Positions 1-5,454 of a stretch of DNA of 7,118 nucleotides are shown here, in pieces. Below the pieces are notes generated by a model. That model was not told the DNA's origin. It saw only the letters and a program-made list of their open reading frames with translations, and did no database searches. Every line of letters begins with the position of its first letter. The first letter of the stretch is position 1. The DNA is taken from positions 1 to 7,118 of the forward strand of contig DASSHC010000041.1 of the NCBI GenBank assembly GCA_035693105.1. Direction: 5' to 3'. The position numbers and the translations under genes are program-made. The stretch is from DASSHC01 sp035693105 (GTDB lineage: Bacteria; Chloroflexota; Chloroflexia; Thermomicrobiales; Thermomicrobiaceae).

Positions 1-70
1 GGGGAATCCACTCCGGACGGAGCCGGGCGTTACGCGCCACCCAAGCTCCGAGATACGGCCTGCCACGTCA

Positions 71-89
71 GGCGTTCGCGTCAAACGCC
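71..89 (-). terminator. Possible weak terminator hairpin after the acetamidase gene
   Basis: A 6-bp inverted repeat (GGCGTT / AACGCC, 7-nt loop) starts 11 bases downstream of the acetamidase stop codon. No T-run follows on the minus strand, so an intrinsic terminator is uncertain. I see nothing else in positions 1-100. Confidence 0.25.
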
Positions 90-100
90 AGCATCCCGCG

Positions 101-1099
101 TCACCGACTCTCGTTCGCCTCCGCGAAGATGCTGAGCGGCACGAAGGCACTGACGGTGTAGTTGGGCGCGTCGACCACCTGGCTGATCAGGAGGTTGACG
201 CAGGCGCTGGCGAGGATATAGGCCTCGGTGCGGGTCAGTCCCTGCTCCTCCAGCAGGTCGAGCGCGCCGCGCAGCGCCTCGCGCGCCGCTTCGCGCAGGT
301 CGGGGTGGTGGCCGGTGGCGGCGAGGTAGGGGCCCCGCGGCCCCGGGTTTTGCTCCGCGGTGCGGAACTGCGGCTGGCGGATCGTGCGGCCCTTCTCCAG
401 ATCGAAGCGCAGCGTGACGCGCGCCTCCATCTCGATCCCGGTGCCGCTGACCTCGCCGTCGCCCTGCGCGCCGTGGACATCGCCCACCGAGAAGAGCGCA
501 CCGGGGACCAGCACCGGCAGGTAGAGCGTGGCGCCGGCGGTGAGCTGGCGGATGTCCATGTTGCCGCCGTGGCGCGCCGGGGGCGCGGTCGGGTGGCTCC
601 CCGGTTCGGCGGGCGCCAGGCCCATCACGCCGCAGAAGGGCGCCAGCGGCAGGCTGACGCCGGGCTTGAAGATGGCGCTGCGGCCGTCGCGCAGGTCCCA
701 GATGTGGCGCGCCGACTCGTCCATCTCGTCGTCGAGCAGACCGATGCCGCCGGGGCGGCAGCCGGTCCAGCCCCAGGGCGCCGGCTCGATGGCCACGATC
801 TCGACCACCAGCGTGTCGCCCGGCGCGGCGCCCTCGATGGCGACCGGGCCGGTCAGGGGGTGGCCGCCGGTGCGCCCGGGCGCGGCGGGATAGACGCCCT
901 CGGCGATCAGCGCCGCCAGCCCCGGCTCGCAGGCCGGCTCGCCGCCGGCCACCAGCCGCCCGACATGCCCGTAGGAGGCCTCCAGCGTGTCGAAGACGAC
1001 CGTGTCGCCCGGCGCGATGGTGAGCCGCGGCGGGATGGCGTTGTCCCAGACGGTGTGGATCGCCTCGCGGCCCAGCCGATGCTGCTTCCCCTGGCTCAT
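101..1099 (-). CDS. Acetamidase/formamidase family protein
   Basis: Predicted cytosolic amidase of 332 residues; family members hydrolyse formamide, acetamide or related short amides to ammonia and the acid. Family-typical stretches are visible: GPVAIEGAAPGDTLVVEI (about 84-101), HGGNMD (177-182), and SVGDVHGAQGDGEVSG (204-219), which matches the conserved GDxHAxQGDGE segment rich in likely metal or catalytic residues. I chose the ATG at 1099 because GGGAGGGAG lies just upstream at good spacing and the protein then begins MSQGKQH. The frame stays open to 1213, but the extra 38 residues look non-conserved. Length is close to the usual roughly 300-340. It follows the DsbA-like gene at 1263-1952 by about 160 bases, so it may have its own promoter; I see none that is convincing. 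Codons 21-39 are duplicated at 2104-2161. The exact amide substrate cannot be told from sequence. Confidence 0.88.
   Translation of the reverse strand: MSQGKQHRLGREAIHTVWDNAIPPRLTIAPGDTVVFDTLEASYGHVGRLVAGGEPACEPGLAALIAEGVYPAAPGRTGGHPLTGPVAIEGAAPGDTLVVEIVAIEPAPWGWTGCRPGGIGLLDDEMDESARHIWDLRDGRSAIFKPGVSLPLAPFCGVMGLAPAEPGSHPTAPPARHGGNMDIRQLTAGATLYLPVLVPGALFSVGDVHGAQGDGEVSGTGIEMEARVTLRFDLEKGRTIRQPQFRTAEQNPGPRGPYLAATGHHPDLREAAREALRGALDLLEEQGLTRTEAYILASACVNLLISQVVDAPNYTVSAFVPLSIFAEANESR
983..1040. repeat. 58-bp direct repeat, copy A (inside the acetamidase gene)
   Basis: Matches positions 2104-2161 in the same orientation at 56 of 58 bases; the mismatches are 987/2108 and 1022/2143. The match ends sharply on both sides. 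In this copy it encodes acetamidase residues 21-39 (AIPPRLTIAPGDTVVFDTL), so this is presumably the original copy. Confidence 0.95.
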
Positions 1100-1262
1100 G
1101 CCCGCTCCCTCCCATACCTGTTCCAGCCAGATTGTCGAGTCAGCGGCATGATACGGCCTGGTAAGGGTTCGTGGGATGAGCCGCACGGAGCAGGCGCAGC
1201 TCTGTGACTGCACCGACGGAGACGAGCGCGGGACAGGGGCCGGGGAGGCGGCTACGCCGTAG

Positions 1263-1952
1263 CTAGTGTTGTGCGAGCGCGGCGTCGATCGCCGCCTTGA
1301 CTGAAGCGTAACCGGTATAGGTCACCTTCTGCCCGTTGACGAAGAAGGTTGGCAGTTCGTTGATTCCGCTCTGTTTGGATGCGTCAAGCAATTGCGACAC
1401 GTCGGTCGCATGCGCGCCGCCGTCGAAGCAGCTATCGAAGCCGGCCGTATCGAGACCGAGATCCGCCGCGATCGTCTTGAGACGAGCGGCTGAGAACTGA
1501 CCCGCCTTCCCGGTCTGGTTTGCGAAGAGGGTATCGTGGTAGACCCAAAATGCACCCTGATCCTGAGCGCAGTAGCTCGCGCGCGCCGCGTCCTCAGCTT
1601 CTTTGCCGCCAACCGCGACGACACGAAATTCCAGCGAGGCTCGTCCGTCCGCCACATAGTCGGTGATCAGTTGCGGCTCCGAATTTCGGCTGAAGTCAGC
1701 GCAGTGGGGGCAGAGATAGTTTCCCCACTCGACGACTTTGACCGCGCTCTGCGGATTGCCCAGTACCTTCCCAGAGGTGGGGAGGTTCGTCGCTGGGTTG
1801 GCGGCGAGCGTAATCTTGTTCGACGTCTTGCCTCCAAGGTGCGACGCAAGGATGAGTCCCAGCGCTGCCAGGAGCGCGACGGCGAGCACGCCGCCGATAA
1901 TGAGCAGGCGCGACTGCCGTCGCGTGAACGGCGGTCTTGGCTCCATGCGCAC
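1263..1952 (-). CDS. Membrane-anchored DsbA-like thiol:disulfide oxidoreductase (CPHC active site)
   Basis: Thioredoxin-fold protein of 229 residues, expected to form or rearrange disulfides in proteins outside the membrane. The order is: a short basic N-terminus (1-15), one membrane or signal-anchor segment (about 16-38, LLIIGGVLAVALLAALGLIL), a linker, then the DsbA-like domain. The active site is C81-P-H-C84 in the context VVEWGNYLCPHCADF. The cis-proline loop is ELPTFFVNGQ (P201). Two more cysteines (C128, C175) match positions conserved in the paralogue at 5451-6197 and may form a second disulfide. The ATG at 1952 has GGGAG five bases upstream; a second ATG at 1946 is possible. Base composition looks somewhat less GC-rich than the neighbours (about 52% G+C over 1321-1380 by hand count). 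Unlike its paralogue it has no VKOR partner beside it. A GCTAC/GTAGC mini-hairpin overlaps the stop codon. Confidence 0.92.
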   Translation of the reverse strand: MRMEPRPPFTRRQSRLLIIGGVLAVALLAALGLILASHLGGKTSNKITLAANPATNLPTSGKVLGNPQSAVKVVEWGNYLCPHCADFSRNSEPQLITDYVADGRASLEFRVVAVGGKEAEDAARASYCAQDQGAFWVYHDTLFANQTGKAGQFSAARLKTIAADLGLDTAGFDSCFDGGAHATDVSQLLDASKQSGINELPTFFVNGQKVTYTGYASVKAAIDAALAQH

Positions 1953-2002
1953 TCCCAGCCGTAATCATCCTTGGCGCGAACGACGATAACGATGAGATGC
2001 GT

Positions 2003-2032
2003 ATTGTAATACTCCGCAAGGTGCCAGGGCAA
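2003..2032 (-). promoter_or_regulatory. Likely promoter of the CPHC dsbA-like gene, with overlapping palindrome
   Basis: On the minus strand, TTGCCC (2032-2027) and TACAAT (2008-2003) are separated by 18 bases, resembling a housekeeping sigma promoter (4/6 and 5/6 matches). Transcription would start about 45 bases before the ATG at 1952. The -10 lies within a palindrome, GTATT-GT-AATAC (2001-2012), which could be an operator. Confidence 0.45.
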
Positions 2033-2103
2033 TGCGCTGCCGTCGGTGAGTTGCGTGAGACGGCAACTCCATGACGACGAGCTTGAAGCAAGGTTCGTCG
2101 CGG

Positions 2104-2161
2104 CAGCCTGTCGAAGACGACCGTGTCGCCCGGCGCGATGGTCAGCCGCGGCGGGATGGCG
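2104..2161. repeat. 58-bp direct repeat, copy B (acetamidase gene fragment)
   Basis: A 56/58 copy of acetamidase codons 21-39, outside any gene I can support. On the minus strand it still reads AIPPRLTIAPGDTVVFD, but acetamidase similarity stops at once on both sides, so this is a fragment and not a second gene. It lies about 80 bases upstream of the GIY-YIG-like gene. The rest of the 1953-2238 intergenic stretch holds the dsbA-like promoter and the GIY-YIG-like ribosome binding site. Confidence 0.93.
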
Positions 2162-2227
2162 CGGGCGGCCATGGGCTGGCAGGTAAACTTCGTCTGGCGA
2201 GCATTGGCGCGAGACCGGCATCAGAAG

Positions 2228-2232
2228 AGGAG
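2228..2232 (+). promoter_or_regulatory. Ribosome binding site that sets the GTG start of the GIY-YIG-like gene
   Basis: AGGAG, six bases before the GTG at 2239, within the longer purine run AGAGGAGA. It decides for the GTG start over the in-frame ATG at 2071, whose extra N-terminus would be translated through the copied acetamidase fragment. Confidence 0.7.
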
Positions 2233-2238
2233 ACGAGC

Positions 2239-2574
2239 GTGGCTGACAGGGAGCGGCGCAAAGCGCTGCGCCGGCAGTACGATCAGACGCAGCGCGCGGC
2301 GGGCGTCCACCGCCTGCTCAACACCGGCAGCGGCAAGGCTCTGCTAGGCTCTAGTCCGAATCTGGCCAGTGTGCGTGCCAAGCTCGAATTCGCTCGCCAG
2401 ACGAACTCTGCAAGCGCACTCGATTACCGGCTGAAGCAGGACGCCGCGACGTTCGGGATCGACGCGCTGGCGTTGGAGACAACGCCGGAGATGACTCGTG
2501 CCGCGATTCTGGCTGATCTGGAAACGCTGGAGCAGCTCTGGCGCGAGAAGCTGGACCCGGCCGCGCTCTACTGA
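2239..2574 (+). CDS. Small GIY-YIG nuclease-like protein with degenerate signature motifs
   Basis: A 111-residue protein whose layout resembles small stand-alone GIY-YIG family proteins: a basic N-terminal helix (RERRKALRRQYDQTQRAAG), a GIY-equivalent GVHR (22-25), a YIG-equivalent LLGSSPNL (35-42), a middle helix (RAKLEFARQ), a segment like LxxDxxxYG (LKQDAATFG, 65-73), and a C-terminal helix ending LEQLWREKLDP. In that family the residues are usually GVY and FIG/YIG; here the tyrosines are replaced by His and Leu, so nuclease activity is doubtful. The GTG start is set by AGGAG at 2228-2232. The gene is alone on the plus strand and converges on mreB with only 12 bases between stops. Family assignment rests on motif pattern recalled from the family, not on a search; activity and role are unknown. 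Confidence 0.65.
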   Translation: MADRERRKALRRQYDQTQRAAGVHRLLNTGSGKALLGSSPNLASVRAKLEFARQTNSASALDYRLKQDAATFGIDALALETTPEMTRAAILADLETLEQLWREKLDPAALY

Positions 2575-2587
2575 GCGGCGCCCGCTC
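2573..2587. terminator. Possible bidirectional terminator hairpin between convergent genes
   Basis: GAGCGG (2573-2578) and CCGCTC (2582-2587) form a perfect 6-bp stem with a 3-nt loop, filling the 12-base gap between the stops of the GIY-YIG-like gene and mreB. No T-run on either side, so function is uncertain. Confidence 0.35.
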
Positions 2588-3645
2588 TACAGCTCTTCCA
2601 GGCTGTCGCGAATGATGTCGAAGTACTCGAGCGCCAGGCCGGTGCCGATGGCGACGCAGGAGAGCGGGTCGTCGGCCACGTAGCAGGGGACGCCGGTGAC
2701 CTCGGTCAGCAGGTGATCGAGGTTGCGCAGCAGCGCGCCGCCGCCGGTCAGCACCATCCCTTTGTCGATGATGTCCGACGACAGCTCGGGCGGGGTCTCC
2801 TCCAGCACGGCGCGCACCGCGCCGATGATCGCCTCCAGCGGCTCGGTCATCGCCTCGACCACTTCGTTGGCGTGGATCTGAATCGTGCGCGGCAGCCCGG
2901 CGACCTCATCGCGCCCGCGCACCTCGATCAGCACGTCCTCGTCGACCGGCATGGCCGAGCCGATGGCGATCTTGACCTCCTCGGCGGTGCGCTCGCCGAC
3001 GCGCAGGTTGTACTTGCGCTTGATGTAGTTGGCGATGGCGTCGTCGAAGCGGTTGCCGCCGACGCGGATCGACTTGGCGACCACGATGCCGTTGAGTGAG
3101 ATGACCGCGACTTCGGTGGTGCCGCCGCCGATGTCGATCACCAGGTTACCGCTGGGGTCGGCCACCGGCACCTTGGCGCCGATGGCGGCGGCTAGCGGCT
3201 CGCTGATCAGGTAGGCGCGGCGTGCTCCGGCGTTCAGCGCGGCGTCGCGCACCGCGCGGCGCTCCACCCCGGTCACCCCCGCCGGGACGCAGATCATCAC
3301 CTCCGGCCGCACCAGCGAGAAGCGCCCGGCGGCCTTGGTGATGAAGTAGCGCAGCAGCCCCTCGGTGACGACGTAGTCGGCGATCACGCCGTCGCGCATC
3401 GGGCGCACCACCTCGATCGTCTCGCGCGGCTCGCGCCCGAGCATGTTGCGCGCCTCGATGCCGAAGGCACGCGGCCGGCCGTCGCGCGCCGAGATGGCGA
3501 CCACCGACGGCTCGTTGATCACGATGCCGCGGCCACGGACGTAGACCAGCACGTTGGCGGTGCCGAGGTCGATGCCGAGCTGCTTGGGCAAGCTTCCGAA
3601 CCAAGCTGGCGGGCGAGCGGACGCGAGAAACCGGTGCTCAGTCAC
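2587..3645 (-). CDS. mreB: Rod-shape-determining actin homologue, MreB/Mbl family
   Basis: Bacterial actin of 352 residues that polymerises on the inner face of the membrane and guides side-wall peptidoglycan synthesis. Nucleotide-binding motifs are clear: phosphate-1 GIDLGTANVLVY (24-35), phosphate-2 DIGGGTTEVAVIS (171-183), and adenosine motif LTGGGALLRNL (299-309). Also typical are INEPSVVA (43-50), VCVPAG-like ICVPAGVTGVERRAV (118-132) and the C-terminal CVAIGTGLALEYFD. The start is a GTG at 3645, giving about 20 more residues before GIDLGT than most homologues; a TTG at 3591 would give a shorter protein but has a poorly placed ribosome site. No strong Shine-Dalgarno precedes the GTG. mreC and mreD do not follow; the next gene downstream is convergent, so this is a solitary copy. 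It could be an Mbl-type paralogue. Confidence 0.95.
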   Translation of the reverse strand: MTEHRFLASARPPAWFGSLPKQLGIDLGTANVLVYVRGRGIVINEPSVVAISARDGRPRAFGIEARNMLGREPRETIEVVRPMRDGVIADYVVTEGLLRYFITKAAGRFSLVRPEVMICVPAGVTGVERRAVRDAALNAGARRAYLISEPLAAAIGAKVPVADPSGNLVIDIGGGTTEVAVISLNGIVVAKSIRVGGNRFDDAIANYIKRKYNLRVGERTAEEVKIAIGSAMPVDEDVLIEVRGRDEVAGLPRTIQIHANEVVEAMTEPLEAIIGAVRAVLEETPPELSSDIIDKGMVLTGGGALLRNLDHLLTEVTGVPCYVADDPLSCVAIGTGLALEYFDIIRDSLEEL

Positions 3646-3671
3646 CCGCGTTCAGAGCACCGGACGGCGCG

Positions 3672-3680
3672 ATTGTATCA
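3672..3680 (-). promoter_or_regulatory. Extended -10 promoter of mreB
   Basis: Minus strand reads TGATACAAT (3680-3672), an extended -10 (TGn plus TACAAT, 5/6), in the 56-base gap after the LCP stop. No good -35 is seen, as is common for extended -10 promoters. Transcription would start about 20 bases before the mreB GTG. Confidence 0.5.
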
Positions 3681-3701
3681 CAGCCCCCACCGCCGCCCGG
3701 C

Positions 3702-4910
3702 TTAGCCGCTGGTGAGCTGGGTGACGATCTGCTGAATCTTGGGCCAGTTGGGGATGAGGTAGTAGCCTCGGTAGTCGTTCTGCTCGCTGATCGCGCTGAG
3801 CAGGTTGTAGGAGTGGATATTGCCCGCGGGGATGCCCACGCCCAGCTTGGCCAGCGCCAGCAGTTGGGTGGGCGAGAGGTCGGTGCGGAAGCTGCCGGCC
3901 AGCGTCGAGAGCAGCGCGGGCGCCTTGGTGATGGTGTCGAGCGATTCGGCCTGGGCGCGCAGCGCTTTCAGCACCTGCTGCTGGCGGTTGCCGCGGCCGA
4001 AGTCGTTGTCGTCGTGCCGGCTGCGCGCGTAGTGCAGCGCGGTGACGCCGTCCATGTGCTGCAGGCCGGTGTGAAAGAGGAGCCGGGTGTAGTTGAAGTT
4101 GTCGGCGGGGTACTCGTCGTCCTTCAGCGGCGCCTGTACGTCGATCGTCACCCCGCCGAGCGTGTCGACGATTTGTTGGAAGCCGGCCAGGTCGACCTCG
4201 GCGAAGTAGCTGATCGGAATGTCGAAGTTGTACTCGATCGTCGCCGTCACCAGCCCCGGCCCGGTGAGCTTGGAGCGCTCGCCGTTGGAGAAGGCCGCGT
4301 TGATCTTATCGTCGCCGTAGTTGGGGATCGTCACCAGCAGATCGCGCGGGATCGAGAGCATGCCGACGGTCTTGTCCGCCGGGTTGATGCTGACCACGAT
4401 CATGGTGTCGGAGAGCGGCGGCTCGCCCTGCGCGCGGCGGGCCGGGGTGCTGTCGACGCCGAGCAGCAGGATATTGACCCGGTCCTTGCCGTTCCAGTCG
4501 GGGATCGCGTCGAGCGGGTTCGGGGTGGCGCTGGGGGTGGCCGGCAGCGTCAGCCCGCCGGGAGCGGCGCTCTGCGTGGTGCTGGGGGTGGCGGGCGTGC
4601 GGGTGCCGTTGATCGCCACGATGACCGGCGTGCCGGAGGCGTTGGGCGCGATCTGAACGCGCGGCATCGGGGTAACGAAGATGCGGCTGTAGGCGGTGCG
4701 CGCCCGGATCACCGCCGGCACGATGATGAAGCCGAGGACCGCCAGCAAGAGCAGCGGCACGCCGACGAAGGCATACGAGCGCCGCCAGCGGACGCGCCGC
4801 GGCGGGGCGGAGAGCCCCGCGACGGCGGCCGCGTCCGGCGCCGGCTCCGCCTCATGCCGCACCCGCCGGTAGGTTGAACGCTGGGGGCGCCGGTGCGGGT
4901 TGCGCTGCAT
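3702..4910 (-). CDS. LytR-CpsA-Psr (LCP) family cell-wall polymer ligase
   Basis: Membrane-anchored enzyme of 402 residues. LCP proteins transfer undecaprenyl-pyrophosphate-linked glycopolymers (teichoic acid-like or capsule chains) onto peptidoglycan outside the cell. The order is: a basic cytosolic tail (1-45), one membrane segment (about 46-66, YAFVGVPLLLLAVLGFIIV), an extracellular Thr/Ser/Pro-rich linker (about 100-135), then the LCP domain. Hallmarks are NILLLGVD (146-153), LSDTMIVVSINP (167-178), LSIPRDLLVTIP (185-196), DKINAAF (201-207), and ALHYARSRHDDNDFGRGNRQQQ (291-312), which hold the conserved Asp and Arg residues that bind pyrophosphate and metal. I prefer the ATG at 4910 over an in-frame GTG at 4946, because the likely -10 is at 4964-4959 and the GTG would have almost no leader. 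It follows VKOR by 91 bases and precedes mreB by 56. Confidence 0.93.
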   Translation of the reverse strand: MQRNPHRRPQRSTYRRVRHEAEPAPDAAAVAGLSAPPRRVRWRRSYAFVGVPLLLLAVLGFIIVPAVIRARTAYSRIFVTPMPRVQIAPNASGTPVIVAINGTRTPATPSTTQSAAPGGLTLPATPSATPNPLDAIPDWNGKDRVNILLLGVDSTPARRAQGEPPLSDTMIVVSINPADKTVGMLSIPRDLLVTIPNYGDDKINAAFSNGERSKLTGPGLVTATIEYNFDIPISYFAEVDLAGFQQIVDTLGGVTIDVQAPLKDDEYPADNFNYTRLLFHTGLQHMDGVTALHYARSRHDDNDFGRGNRQQQVLKALRAQAESLDTITKAPALLSTLAGSFRTDLSPTQLLALAKLGVGIPAGNIHSYNLLSAISEQNDYRGYYLIPNWPKIQQIVTQLTSG

Positions 4911-4958
4911 GTCCAGCCGTGCTCTCTGCTCTCTGCCAAGCGCCACAATGCCACGGCT

Positions 4959-4986
4959 ATTATCCGCAGCCCTTGTGCCGGTGCAA
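4959..4986 (-). promoter_or_regulatory. Likely promoter of the LCP gene
   Basis: Minus strand TTGCAC (4986-4981), a 16-base spacer, then GATAAT (4964-4959; 5/6 match to TATAAT). Transcription would begin near 4952, leaving a leader of about 40 bases before the ATG at 4910. The -35 lies in an imperfect 16-base palindrome (4972-4987, CTTGTGCC/GGTGCAAG). Confidence 0.4.
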
Positions 4987-5001
4987 GAGTGGCACGACGG
5001 G

Positions 5002-5454
5002 TCAGTTGGTTACCGGCGCCTCCACCAACTGGAAGGTGCTGTATCCCTCGTTGATCAGGAGGGCCGCGGTCAACAGCGCCGAGGCGACGCACCACTGGCA
5101 GATGGCGTTGATGACCGCCAGCTCCAGGTAGGTGAGGTAGGCGGCGTAGACGGCGCCGGCCAGCACGATGGCGAACATCGCGGCGGTGATGGTCAGCGAC
5201 TGCTCGGGGCGCAGCCAGCGCGCCACCCCGAGCAGCAGGATCGCGACGTACATCAGCAGGCCGAGCAGGGCGATCGGCACGCCGCCGACCACCGCGTAGG
5301 AGCTCGTCTGCACTTTCTCGCAGTTGCCGACGGTGCAGACGAGCGCGGTCAGGTTGTAGTGGACGTAGGTCAGGTAGCCGGCGACGACGATGCCGGCCAG
5401 CGCCAGTACCAGCGAGATGATCTGGCGGGTTCGCCCGATGCTGACGGCACTCAC
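5002..5454 (-). CDS. VKOR/DsbB-like membrane thiol oxidase
   Basis: Integral membrane protein of 150 residues, homologous to vitamin K epoxide reductase. In bacteria lacking DsbB, VKOR reoxidises DsbA by passing electrons to quinone. Four hydrophobic segments are visible (about 11-30, 55-76, 84-105, 113-134). Both cysteine pairs of the family are present: loop cysteines C40 and C45 (LVCTVGNCEKV) and the quinone-side CxxC, C119-Q-W-C122 (NAICQWCVASA). A Ser pair (S51-S52) sits where the family has a conserved Ser/Thr. The start is a GTG at 5454 whose GTGA overlaps the TGA stop of the upstream DsbA-like gene, with GGAG and GAAGAAG just upstream. This 4-base overlap implies translational coupling. 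The frame is open further upstream, to 5619, but that part is a shadow of the dsbA gene. About 150 residues is normal for single-domain bacterial VKOR without a fused thioredoxin domain. Confidence 0.9.
   Translation of the reverse strand: MSAVSIGRTRQIISLVLALAGIVVAGYLTYVHYNLTALVCTVGNCEKVQTSSYAVVGGVPIALLGLLMYVAILLLGVARWLRPEQSLTITAAMFAIVLAGAVYAAYLTYLELAVINAICQWCVASALLTAALLINEGYSTFQLVEAPVTN

Noticed and set aside
1148..1153. TATCAT (minus strand) as a -10 for the acetamidase gene
   Set aside because: A 5/6 match, but with no -35 at proper spacing; too weak to list as a promoter.
305..1207. Long open frame on the plus strand opposite the acetamidase
   Set aside because: Arg/Gly/Ala-rich shadow frame of a GC-rich gene, no family features; likewise the long plus-strand frame at 3813-4877 opposite the LCP gene and the minus-strand frame 81-1115.
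1100..1213. Longer acetamidase start at 1213
   Set aside because: The 38 added residues are unlike the family, and a good ribosome binding site directly precedes the ATG at 1099.
1667..2221. Minus-strand frames across the dsbA-like 5' region that include the acetamidase fragment (1667-2221, 1696-2172)
   Set aside because: Apart from the 58-bp copied stretch they show no acetamidase similarity and run out of frame over the dsbA-like gene; treated as a repeat, not a gene.
2071..2238. Longer start for the GIY-YIG-like gene at ATG 2071
   Set aside because: The added residues come from translating the copied acetamidase fragment in another frame; AGGAG lies correctly before GTG 2239.
4911..4946. 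GTG start at 4946 for the LCP gene
   Set aside because: No ribosome site, and it would lie only a few bases after the predicted transcription start.
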